A DNA stretch of 64,000 bases, taken from contig OW285192.1 of the NCBI GenBank assembly GCA_935421135.1, positions 7,097,501-7,161,500 on the forward strand, read 5' to 3'. Within the stretch, counting starts at the first letter, position 1; the number at the start of each line of letters is the position of its first letter. A program made the translations under genes and the position numbers. Below the pieces are notes generated by a model, which saw nothing but the letters and a program-made list of their open reading frames with translations, had not been told where the DNA came from and searched no databases. Source of the DNA: Bugulina stolonifera. Its lineage: Eukaryota; Bryozoa; Gymnolaemata; Cheilostomatida; Bugulidae. Of this stretch, positions 44,080-56,019 are shown in pieces.

Positions 44080-47000
44080 TTATTCGTTATCCAGTCTTTC
44101 GTCGTCCAGTTTTTCGTTGTCCAGTTCATCATCATCCAGTTTTTCGACAAAATCGAATTTCTCTGACTCAACATCTTTTTCTGCTGAAACACCTGCTGCA
44201 AGTGGTTGCTTTGTTATCCACATCCAAACAAGATACACCGCCATGGCGATATACTAAATAACACATAAACAGATACATGTAAGTTGTCATGGTGATACAC
44301 TGATGATATATAAAAAAAGCAAATATACATGTACATGTACATGTATAGTTATGGTGATATACTCTGGACAGATAGACAATTATAGTAGTTGTAGTCTAGA
44401 GAATAGTTTAACTTAGTAATAGTAAAAAGATGATGAGACATGACGTGCCAAGGGGAGATAATATCTCAACAGCCTTCTTCCGGTGGCAGACAACAACCTC
44501 TCAAAGGTTGATATACACTGTGCAATATTTTTACAGTGAAACCACAAATGGGCCACTGCACAGTAAAATAAACATAGTGTTGTGTTTGACTATCCAGCCG
44601 TACAGCATAAAAGCCAGATTACAGAAGAGAGGAAGTCAGAGTAGGCTGAACAAGCAAGAGGGGGCTAGGGCTAGAGTTGGAGCAGGTCCAACCCGGCAGG
44701 ACTGCAAGCACTCAACAAAGGTAGTGGGGTGACTAACAGAGATTCCTAAATTTTTAGATACTCTTAATGTAAGTGTAATTGAGAGATGCATTGAAATATA
44801 TTTTGATCATATTCAACAATTCACAGTGACTCATCTGGAAACTTACCAAAGCCATCTCTATCATAGCAACAGATGTCATAGTCCAAGTAAAATCTGACAT
44901 CTCTGTTATAACTCCACCAACGATAGGTCCAACCATAGCTCCTAGCCCTAGTGCACTGTTTATTAAACCCGTCACCATACCATATGTCTGCATACTGTCA
45001 TTCTTGTGTCCGTTAACTCTATGAATTAGTTACATAAGTTAGCCATGCTAGCCTTTCATATATTTCATATATTTCATAGTATATGTAATAGATACATGTA
45101 TCTTCTGTAAGCAGTGTACATGCATATATAGAGTGTGTCCACCGTGAAAACAAGTAGCATTCAACATAACTATTAAATGCTTTGCTGGTTATTATAGTGT
45201 TGTAACAGTAATACAATTGCAGATGATATTAATTTAAAATGAGTATGATACTGCACTATTCTGTATGAATGAATGGTGGTGGTTTGTTGGTTTCATGCGC
45301 TCATGACAAGGTCTGTGACCTCACAATGAGCTACAATATTCTGGTCTAAATAATTTCTCAGCTTGCATTGATGAAAACAATAAGAGTGTTTCGCTAGCAG
45401 ACCAATTTATGTGCAAATTATTTCTTCCTCATGTTTTATAGTAGTCTATAGCACGGCAAGTGTCACAATGTGTTACTTACATTGCAAGGTTCAAAGAGGC
45501 CTGGTAAGGAGCAACATACAGTGAAGGTCTGAGGATGTATGTAGTAGCTATTGATCCCACAGTCAAGAGAAAATACCTAGAAAAAAAATACAATTTAGTA
45601 CATGTATGTGTCAATATCCATTCTATATCAGTCCTACCTCCTACCTGTAAATAGCAGTTAGACTAAAGTGGGAGCATACCTTTAATACCCGAAAGGCGTC
45701 AGACGAGTAAGCATATTAAGGACTAATTTTGCATATAAGCTCAGACAGTTCCTAACTACTAAGGAACTTAGTAGACTTTATGCCAAGTATAGTAGTGAGG
45801 CTGTTCCTGTTTCCCTCAAGTTGATCACATTAATAAAGAACCAACTTCAGAATATGCTAGTTACCCAGTCCACAGTACAAGGCAATTGGCATCTACATAA
45901 CTTGTACAAGATGCATATGGTGCATATACATGTAAATTTGCAGAGCCCAAAATTCAATGTTTTGCATGTACCTGGACAGGGGCAGATATAGGCAATATTT
46001 CAACACCAGCCTATTTTCAAGAAGTCATGAACTTCACGCGTCTGAGAGAGTTAATACAATATAAGTGTGGAACATGAACATGTATGGGTACAGTCTACAC
46101 ATATAACATGACTATTACAGCACTATACAATGACTGTACTGCTTGAGCTAGTAAATAGTATTGCTAGTTTGCAGAGCGCAGCTAGTATTGCATGCTTGAT
46201 TGAACACACGCCTAGGATGGTGGCGTGGGTGCCTATAGCCGCCCCTGTACCTGAACTTACACATAAATACAGTGCAATTGCATATGTGAGTCTCACATGT
46301 TACCTTTTACCATGAAATATGAAGTCGAGTAACTGTGACGGACCAGCTAACAGGAGCAAGATGATTGTCAATGGCCACATCACCATCATGAGAGAAAATA
46401 TGTACCCCTGAAATACATGGCACAACCTGTGAGTAAAACCTGGCCAGACACTAAGAGGATAGGATTCTGTGAGATAAAGTGATGTACATATACATGTATG
46501 TCCCGAGTATGTGTATATAGTTATAGGGGTATTTACTGTATATCACAACAATATCTACATATGTTGCTTACTTTCCACCTAGTCTATAATTATAAAAGTG
46601 AAAATACCATAATAATCAAAAGTAGAATACCTTGTTCACAATTCTGGTAGCCATTGCAAAGCTGAGGAGATAGATTACACTCCATATTGCAAACAGAAGA
46701 GCTACTATTGATGTAGGCTTGCTATACTGGAAAGAGACGATGATACACGATTATACAGTATTGTTGTTCATTTGGAATACCTTCGTATAGAGTAATACTG
46801 TATGAAAAAATATGGTAGAAGGGAAGGCCTATAGCTCGAGAAAATAGCATTCATCAACATGTTCCATAGTGTACCCATTTTTTCCTCTATTGCCACCCTG
46901 TTGTGTTGAACAGAACGAATAGTTTGATGTAGTCATCCTCCTCTGACTGCAACTGATTGCACTGAAATCATCTGATTGGATAAGGTAAATGCACAGCCTT

Positions 47001-50000
47001 GTTTACCCGGGATGTGGGTGGAGACTTGAGGATATAAAGAAAGACTCTTATTACATGCTTCGCTTCACATACAATTGCTTGTATTGCTAGTGCTGGCCAG
47101 TATTTATTTGCGCTTGAACTCGTTTTTTTTCTGTGTTTTGAAACAGCTGAATGATACCCAAGTTGTCTGCTGCTGCTCGGTTTTTTTCAGTTTTTCATCA
47201 CTTTGGAGACCAAACAAATCAAATTGCTAATTTTATGCTTAATTTTGGAGTGGTCACACTCTGTTTTTAACCATTTTTCGTTTAATGAAGTGTAATTGGT
47301 TAACACTAATGATTTCTAATAAAATTATTCCTATAAGTACGAAAAGCTGAGCAAAACTACAAAAAAAATCACTGAGCAACAACAATAGTTGTAGCTAAGT
47401 CTGAAACACAAGAATGCCATAGAATGATGAAAGCTGATATGGCATAATTCCAGTGTTCGAAGTGCGGTTATACGGGAGTATACGGTGTGTACCCACCTCA
47501 ATTTTAGTAGTTATTTGGTCAACAAGCGTGTACCCTCATTTTAATAGCTATTTTCTCCCACACAGTCACTGGAAACCTGATAGTGCAGTGGTAGTGTGCT
47601 TAACACTCATCCATTGGGTCTTGAGTATAACTACTTTCATTTTAGTAATTTACTAATTTCTTAGCTACTATAAGATTTAGTAGATAGCTATACAACACTA
47701 ATCTGTAAGATTGCATGCACGTGTACCCACCTCATTTGTTCAACCCTGCATAATACCCAGAATACCAGCTTTTACCGGAAAAGGGCACAAGGGCACGATA
47801 AAGGAATACAATCATGTATATGGGATTTGAATATAAAAACTAAATCAAATCGAACAACTGCATACAGTTTTGGTTGACATTTAAAAATTTGTGAGGTTTA
47901 CAAACCGAAAGGAAATAAAAACTGAAAACAGAGTGATACCAAAACACCGTAGGTATTGCTTTTTTTTACTAACCGTGTCAATACTATGTATTACTAACCA
48001 TGTGAGCACTATGACTGCATTACTAACTAAATGTATGTCAGTACTATGTATTACTAACCGTGTCTGTGATGAACTGACTGATACCAGTAGAACGAACTCC
48101 GCCCTCCACTTTCAGAACAAAGCTGTGAGCAAACAGAATAATTATTCCTGGAATCCTTAGCAGATGTAGGACATGTCTTTCTGATGGGGGTTCAATGGCT
48201 GAAACCAGGAGAAAATACCGATACCATTTATTTTGCAACGCAGTAAATAGCAATTTTTATGATATTAATATCATGTTATGCAGCTACTACATAGTTTACT
48301 CTATTGGCAACATTTTACTAATGCTTATATAACTAAATATGTTGATTTTCCCAGTCATGACTTCAAGTTAAATGGTCGTGATCGTGGTGTACAAGTACTA
48401 GCTAACCTATCATAATAGCACAATGAAAACAGCCATGATCCATATACCCTAATGATACATATAACTAGTCCATAACTGTGTGTCTTCACAAATCATCCAT
48501 ATAACATCAGATAATACAAACATGACTGTATATTACATTTATTATCTGATTTTATAAAATTTATGGAAAGGGTAAATTGGTAGGTGGGATGAGTGCTGCA
48601 GGTATTGTCATTACGGGATGATAGAGCAATCAGCCGCAGAATAAATGTCTGCTCTAACTAAACATGTATGTTTGAAGCACATGTAGTTAAAACACTTGTC
48701 TATGAGAACACGGTGTGACATTTAGTCAACCTGTAAAACCTTCCAGTAACTAGCCTATCATATGAGATGACTGATAACTCAGCAATATTCTCATTTCAGT
48801 TAAAAATATTAATGGACAATATGGAGTTTCTATCGTTCACTTGCTTTATGCATGTAGTATGAGTTGAATGTAGAGAGAGAAAAACTAGTACAATGTTTGA
48901 AATATTAGACATACTTAACTTTGGCAATGCGAACATCTGTAGTACATTCATAATGGCCATCACACCACCCAGAATCCAGAACACTGGTGTATAACCAACC
49001 AGCTGCAATAATAATGTTAGTGAAAGTGACAGTGCAAGTGTAACTGTAAAACCAGAAAGGTTACTTTCTCAAACTTTGAAAATATTTTGACCCTGTCATT
49101 GAACTGGGACACCTAAACTGGTTAATGGTTTACATTAAAATACAAACTATTATCTATGTGATTTCGCATGTCTTTCTAGAGTGAAGTTAAAACCGTCAAC
49201 ATCTGCCGTACCTCATATATAGCAGCTCCAACTGCGGCTCCTCCAACATATCCGATTCCTTGACTAATCTCTGCTGCACTCTAAAATATTTACATTCACA
49301 TTGTTCTGGTTTATTGGATAAAATTACCCAAAGTACACAGTGAAAATGTTTTATAACAATGTATCAGTAGACATGGGTGGCAGCTGTACCAAGACACAAC
49401 CAGCAATCACCAGAGGCAGCCTATAAAATTGTGAACAAGAGCAAGCAAAGAATATATATTTAAAGTTTATGTGATAGCCGAATAATTCAAAAACTTTGCA
49501 TTTTGATTAATCTTGACAAAATGCAAAATACATATGTATGTGTTATTCAGTTTTGATAACTGTATAGAAGCTAGCAGATGTCGAGTTTATATCAAAGAAG
49601 CTTTAAATAGGAAATCTGTACAAATCTCCGTCTTCCTTATTAAATGGTGAGGTATGCCCTCCCCCCCCCCCCCCCCCCCCCGGGGCTGCCTCTAAACCCT
49701 CCATTGGAAGAATCATAGGAGCTGCTAAAAACTAAATACTCACTGGTCTGCACTTACAGCAATAGTACTTGGTTTATATGTGGTTGCCTTCATTAAGATG
49801 CTAAGTCCAGAAACAGATAGAATAGCTGCACCTATTCCAGACACTATTCTAATAGTGATACACATGGCAAGGAATGCAGTATCTGGAGAGTAAGCTGCAA
49901 CTCTACAGACATTGTACAACTGTGAAATCTCTAACATCAATAGAATAAAGAAACGTTGCTGTATAAACACTAATTTTGTAGGAGATATTTTTTGTAAGGA

Positions 50001-50945
50001 AGTTTTCTGAGCAATGAGGGACCCGGTTACACATCTGTGAAAATAGCGATCCTTGACTGGGGATTGAACATAATGGCCTAGGACAATGGTCAGAACACAT
50101 TACCACTACACTAGCTCAGCATTCTTAAAAAGGAAGCCTCGCAGGAAAACAGAACTGCGCCTTGAATCTGAGCACTGAATTTATATGTTCTATTAATAGT
50201 TTAATAGCCGCTGCCATCCAACAGTACACAATGTGGTAGTTACTGTGTCAGACTACGTAAAGTTTTTGTTTTGTCTGATCATGCAAACCAATTATTATTA
50301 TGATTTGTAGGCATGGAACACAGAGTTACAGCTGCATACTACAGTGATAAGCTTTCCTCTTGTAACTAACCCATTTAAGTCTCAAAACTATTAGCTGTTC
50401 CAACTAAAATTTTTCTATTTTCGAAGTAACAGAAAAAACTATGTGCGTGTTAACATCACATGTCACTCACACAATACAATTCACTCTATCTCACCCAAAG
50501 GCTACACAGCAGACTGTGGTGAGAATGCTTCCAGTCAGGCACATCACTCGAGAGTTCAGTTTCCCTACCTACAAAACACAGATTTCACTTCCTGTACAGT
50601 GACTGGTGGAAGTTTAGCTGCTAACCAAGGTTTAATACACAACACTGTGCAGTTATTCAACAAATCAAATATGCTTACCAGGTAGCCAGCTATTGGAGAT
50701 GAAATAAATCTGGAGAATTCAAAGGCAGAGAAGACAAATCCAATCTGTGTGTCAGTTAATCTTTTTTCTTTAGCTTTAAGAGGAAAGAAAGGATACAGAA
50801 ATGTATCCGCACACATAGCTGCAAACTGAGTAGCTAGAAATGAGAGTACCAGTAGCCTTTGGCTCCAAACAGGTAGCATGGGTTCCTCATTTAGTTTTTC
50901 ATCAATCAGATCTCTTGTCTCATCATCTGTTGCATGCCCTCCCAT
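44080..50945 (-). CDS. SLC18B1-like: SLC18B1-like major facilitator transporter, complete
   Basis: Eleven coding exons join in phase: 50945-50679, 50568-50495, 49902-49758, 49280-49212, 49002-48915, 48198-48059, 46726-46631, 46407-46304, 45576-45481, 45018-44847 and 44253-44080. The total is 1425 nt, or 474 residues and a stop; human SLC18B1 has about 456. Order and motifs follow that family: an acidic cytoplasmic N terminus, F-F-P-L-K-A-K-E-K-R after helix 1, the pair G-A-A-V-G-A-A-I-Y-E, and G-P-I-V-G-G-V-I late in the protein. The tail is Asp/Glu/Leu-rich. Mammalian SLC18B1 exchanges protons for polyamines in vesicles; substrate here is inferred only. An acceptor three bases before the ATG shows a non-coding first exon further upstream. 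Confidence 0.85.
49660..49680. repeat. Poly-C tract
   Basis: A run of about 20 C bases in an intron of the transporter gene, followed by GGGG. Such runs are unstable and often mis-sequenced, so the length is uncertain. Confidence 0.85.
50020..50125 (-). mobile_element. tRNA-derived SINE fragment
   Basis: On the minus strand an A-box-like segment (gagctagtgtagtggtaatg) is followed about 45 bases later by a B-box-like atgttcaatccccagtc. The spacing and wording match the copy at 54020-54165. It is not a tRNA gene because the arms do not pair into a cloverleaf. Confidence 0.6.
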
Positions 50946-51081
50946 TATCTGTAAGAAGCATAACCCCATCCAGTTTTAACTTGTTACAAACTTCAGGTCA
51001 AATACTGTATTCGCTGTACAATGAAAGCTTTTCGATATTAATACAATCTTTCTAAAGCTTAACCATAGCCATAGAAACATC

Positions 51082-51183
51082 CCTGTCTGTGTGTATTGCT
51101 TACACAGTCATGTCTAGATGTCATTGGAGACACCACTGTCTATGTAGATTGCTTACACAGTCATATCTAGATGTCATTGGGGA
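51082..51183. repeat. Two tandem copies of a ~53-bp segment
   Basis: The block from tgtctgtgtgtattgcttac to gatgtcattgga is repeated with about five changes. It lies upstream of the transporter start. Confidence 0.75.
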
Positions 51184-52800
51184 TTTTCATCAACTGTTCA
51201 GGAGAGGTGAAGCTGTATGCCTGAGACCATAGAAGAATATGCAATGCATACTTTAATTTTTGTTAGAACCACACCGTGTTGAGCTGGAACGCAAGTCTAA
51301 TGTCTATCATGGTAGAATTGCAAGTAGTATGTAGTTTAAGTGAAACTTTAATTTAACTTTAATTTACTTTTCATCAGTACTACAATTAAAAGAAACAGGC
51401 TGAAGGTTTACTATCCTAAACCTTGTGCTGAAGTGAACACAGTTCTCATGTCTATGGTAAAGTTGCAGGTCTGCATATAATTATAGTACCAAGTAAAGCT
51501 TGAAATCCAACAAAACCAAAAACTGCATATCTAGTAAATAGTAGTACTATTATTTATAGCATGTATATTCTCTAGTGAAATGTTCTATTTGTCTTCGCCC
51601 TATAGTGTAACTAAACAGAACATGTAGCTCAGTTTCAATGAACTGGTATACTTACATTAGCTGTTGGTGTACTGGTATACTTACATTAGCTGTTGGTGTA
51701 CTGGTATACTTACATTAGCTGTTGGTGTACTGGTATACTTACATTACTTACATTAGCTGTTGGTGTAACTCTATCAGTCTGTAAAGGTCATGGAGTTGAG
51801 CTGTTTCACTCAAAGTCAGACAATATTATATTGTTACGTTAGCAATGCTCATCACCTTGCTAAGACCAACCCACTACAGTTGACTGAGTTGTATAAAACA
51901 AGTCTACTATGCTCCAGATCTAGCCAGGAGGGTTCAAAATGTGATATTTTGAACATAAAATACAAAATAACAAACATAGTTGAAGCTCCTATAGGACATA
52001 TATTATCATGTTTAACAACAAGTCAGCGTGTAGTGATGGTAGCAACACCATCTAGGGAACAAGAAATCAGTGTTATCAATGTTATTATTTGAATTCTGCA
52101 TGCATACAACCGGGATAATAGAAATAATAATATAATAGAATAAAAATAACACAGACAAAATATCTACAGTGTAGATAGTCATTGCACTAGTGAACCAATG
52201 GACATGGGGTGGTTGCTTATATTGGTACTTTATAAGAGATACTTATATAATTTTCATAGTTCCAATTACTTTCATAGAAAACTATAGCAAATACATCACA
52301 AGTACTCACATAACCATAGAAAATAAATCATATAATTTACATGTAGTAGTGTACAACTACAACACACGATGTGAAACAACTAGCTAAAACAAGGTTTGGC
52401 AGTTGAGAAAAACTGCTTTCACTTCCTGTTGGTTAGTGAAGCTAATAATACCATACGGGAGTCCCAGACATATACATATATATATGTACAATACTTGTAT
52501 TAAAAACACCTGGATGTGTACGTACGACATGCTGAGAGAAATTTCACCCACAGTAACCTTGTTCGATGTATAAATTAGCCAATGTTAACTATACGTTTCA
52601 ATTACCATCAATGAAAAACCATAACATAAATTACCAGGAAAGATAATTTCTATACCTACTGTTTGATCAGTTGTGCTAGGATAATTCAAAGGGGGACCAT
52701 GTAAGACTTACCTTTAAAATTATGACTTACTTCTACCGTTTTTTTACTTACTTTAATTAGCATCTACTTCGGATTAAGGATAAGAAATAACTTCAATTAA
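51184..52800. other. Region upstream of the transporter, mostly featureless
   Basis: Apart from the 29-bp repeat at 51645-51775, I see no supported coding sequence. A 100-codon plus-strand frame at 51790-52092 has no motif or splice context. Non-coding first exon(s) and the promoter of the transporter probably lie here but could not be placed. Confidence 0.45.
51645..51775. repeat. 29-bp minisatellite
   Basis: Four to five copies of a unit containing ctggtatacttacattagct then gttggtgta, the last one with an internal duplication of acttacatt. Each unit contains cttac, a potential minus-strand splice donor (gtaag), within the 5' region of the transporter gene. Confidence 0.85.
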
Positions 52801-52802
52801 GA

Positions 52803-53027
52803 ATGTCATTGTCCAATGAATATTACAGGATGCAGGGTCCGTCAGGAGATCCGAACAGTCAAGAATATATAGGAATACTATCAGGGAGAGATGAGGAGGT
52901 AAAACCAAGGAAGACGGTGCTGGTTGACTCCAAAGGGGATTATTACGATCGGCAAAAGAGAATCAGTCAGTCGTTCTTGGAAAATGGACCACTTTGGGAT
53001 AGCTCACCGAGCAGGCAGTGCACATAA
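52803..53027 (+). CDS. Small divergent open frame, possible exon
   Basis: The 74-codon frame starts in a clean context about 1.9 kb upstream of the transporter ATG on the opposite strand. Composition is protein-like (charged, with K-P-R-K-T-V-L-V-D-S-K-G-D-Y-Y-D) and not repeat-derived. I do not recognise it. No in-frame donor is obvious before the stop, so it is either a very small protein or a chance frame. Confidence 0.25.
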   Translation: MSLSNEYYRMQGPSGDPNSQEYIGILSGRDEEVKPRKTVLVDSKGDYYDRQKRISQSFLENGPLWDSSPSRQCT

Positions 53028-53029
53028 GC

Positions 53030-54010
53030 CAATACACAGGTATATAGAATTATTAAGACTAATTACACAATTATGCAATTGCTTTATCAAGCCTTCTATT
53101 GAATTACGTATAACACGAACATTTCAAAAATAAGACTATTGATTCACAAATTCATTTGTCTCAATTTACAATATGTAAGTGATCAAGAATGCAACTAAAC
53201 TTTATCATAAGCCTCCAATTAACAGTTTTAACACTTACTTAATTTACATCTCCAATTCAAACATTACTTGTGTATATCTCAACATTCATCTATTAATATA
53301 CACTTCAAGGTAATTGACAACTAAGTATTTACGACCATTCCGTGAACTATAAGATCAATAAACCATATCTTTCATTTGCAACACTTTTGTATATCTATAT
53401 TTATATTGTCTTCAATTACTCACTCTAGTTATGCAATCACTTAATTAGTCTATTTAACACGTCTATTTAATCACACTACATGTACTACTATTATACACAT
53501 GTATTTATATATATACGTACATTAAGATATCAATAGAAATACTACAAGAAACAACTATGAAACAGTCCGAATCAATCTATTTGCGATACAGCAAAATAAT
53601 AAACAGCGACTTGCTACTACTACTACCAATTAACAAGTGAAGTATACATAATTTTTGCGCTAAAATGTTGTCAGTTGTTAAGGGAGTTTCTATTTCAATT
53701 TAGAGTCAATTTCATTGGCTAACTAAGAAAGACACTGTGTATTCAACAATGTAACAGAAAGTTAGTCTACATATCTGGGTGGGGTAATATTGTCTTGTGA
53801 TGTTGTAAGAGAAGATAACTTCTTGGTGTATAATATTGTCTTTTGCTTGTTCAGAGAGAAGATAACTTCTTGATGTATAATATTGTCTTTTGCTGTTTCT
53901 CTCAGACTACCTACTGTTTTTCAAAGATCAAGAGCTTCGTTAAAGTACAGAAGGTAAGGGGTTTTGTAATTTTTTTCCTACATGGGTAATGGTAGTTTAT
54001 GCAAGGAATT
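53030..54010. other. AT-rich intergenic stretch
   Basis: No coding sequence was recognised. Two imperfect tandem copies of a ~47-bp block (agagaagataacttcttg ... tattgtcttttgct) lie at about 53808-53895. Confidence 0.5.
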
Positions 54011-54019
54011 TTCACTTTG

Positions 54020-54240
54020 TCTGTAGAGCAGTTAGGAGCTCTATTTCATATATATCCATGAACACACTCATCCCTAACTGGGGTTTGAACTTGAGCCCTC
54101 TAGCCAATTGCCTGGCACAGCGAACAGAACACATTACCACTACACAAGCTCAGAAACTCAAGTTGCCGAGCTACATGTAGTGTAGTGGCAATGTGTTCTG
54201 TTCACTCTGCTATTAATTATCTCCTTGAACAGAGATTTAA
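54020..54240 (-). mobile_element. tRNA-derived SINE, with a second inverted partial copy
   Basis: Minus strand 54165-54020 shows an A-box-like gagcttgtgtagtggtaatg and a B-box-like caagttcaaaccccagtt at tRNA-like spacing. Directly next to it on the plus strand (54176-54238) lies another copy of the A-box half (tgtagtggcaatgtgttctg), so the two are head to head. Together with 50020-50125 this defines a small SINE family. Confidence 0.65.
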
Positions 54241-54244
54241 TTTA

Positions 54245-56015
54245 CAATGGTGCACAGACTAACATGTCCACCACAGGGCTAGTGAGATGCATGTGTGCAT
54301 CAGCTTCTGCGATCTCAGTCCGTTTACCAGATGTATTGTGGTAGGCTTCTCTAGAGATAAGAGAGCTAGTTGCCATGTTGTTTATGTTTGTCCATCATCA
54401 GTAAGTAAAAAGGAGCTGTCTTTATAAATAAGTATGTGTGTGTTATTGGTTGCTCCAGCTCTTAGTCAGCTCAAAGTGTGAGCCCTGTCCAATGAGTGAG
54501 TACAAGAGTGGTGAGATTTATTTCTAGTGGTAAAGAGGTTGGGTTTTGACTCATTACTATTATAATAGTGTGAAAGCAGAAAAAACAAGGTAGAAGTAAT
54601 TTTCTACATAACCTCATGCTTTATAGAGAGCCATGCCACGATGAAGGTCTATAAAAACACTTATACGTGTATACACGAAAAACTGCTTCCCAAAGCTGAA
54701 ATTTGAGGTGCCAGACTACAAGTTTATTTGAATTTTAATTTAAGTTTAATTTAAAATGGTAATATATAACATAGCACACATGTACACTATTATTTTATGC
54801 CATAGCAGCTGGGGCACTTAGTTCAAAGGTCATGCTGCTCATAATCAAGTATTAGTGGAAGTGTGTATATTTTCAGGTCGTACCTTAACAGAGAAAGTCA
54901 AGGTAAACCAACTGGTGTCCTGTTCCAGCAATATGTAATAACACACTGAGCTACCATAAATACAGCCTATATCTATACAAGAGTACTAATTGTCTTGTTA
55001 CAACGTATAATATGTGTAATAACATGCTGAGTAACCATAAGATGCAGCCTACAACCATACATGTATTAATATACCAGGGTACCAAGTGTCTGGTAGCAAT
55101 ATTATGGGTACACTATTATAATATGCTAACACCATGTATAACAGTATATTCATATACATACATACATGTAATCATGTACAACAGTATATGAATATACTGT
55201 TATACATGTACGTACATGTAATCATGTACATGTACAACAGTATATGAATATACTGTTTTACATGCAAGTAGATGATGGTCGATGTGGCAACTATAACTAA
55301 TGCATTCTCTCTGCCTTATCAACATCCCACTTCAATTTGTAATCATTGCAACTCACTGGAGTTGTCTTCCTTCTTTGACAACTGATCTACCATGAGAGAA
55401 CAACTTCAGTTGCATTTCACAAATGCTTGGAAAGTGCTTCATACATACATGTACATCTGACCCCGGTTTTGGCTTAAAAATTCACATTCTGATAAATCAA
55501 GTGAGCAATTTTATCACGCTTGTAATTCATTAATTGTAGCATTAAAAAGTAGTTCTGACAGATTTCTTATTGTAAATGTGCTTCTAGGTGTATGATGCAT
55601 ATACCAAGATGGGTTTCAGTAGCCTTTGGTCCTAGTATTTCTACTCGTTATGCAGTTTCCTCTGACTGGAAGAGTACCTATTAGGTAATTTTTGTCCAAC
55701 CATTCAGCAGGCAGTATATAAAGTAGTGTACAACAGCTGTACTGCACCATATAATAGAGAAAGGATAGGGTTGGTGTTATCAGTGGAGTTTCTTACCAAT
55801 ACAAATAGTGTTATCTAATCAGTATATGAACTACTAATAATACACCCAATACAAATAGAGACTCTACTGGTAAATTAATGATTGTCACTATGCTAAGGAG
55901 AACTCACAGTATATTGACAGTATGAACAGTGCAATGTAGTCTACTCAGTGAACTAACATGTAGATACATAGATTAGCCACGGACTCTTCCTGAACCAACA
56001 ATATATTATGTGAGT
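54245..56015. other. Intergenic region before the ankyrin-caspase gene
   Basis: No exon could be supported. A cluster of palindromic words (acagtatatgaatatactgt, twice, and acatgtacgtacatgt) lies at 55130-55265. The promoter of the downstream gene is presumably here; I saw no convincing TATA box at a suitable distance. Confidence 0.45.
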
Positions 56016-56019
56016 AGAC

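Noticed and set aside
50020..50125. A genuine tRNA gene
   Set aside because: A- and B-box-like words are present but the arms do not pair, and the related copies at 54 kb are diverged and dispersed. A SINE fits better.
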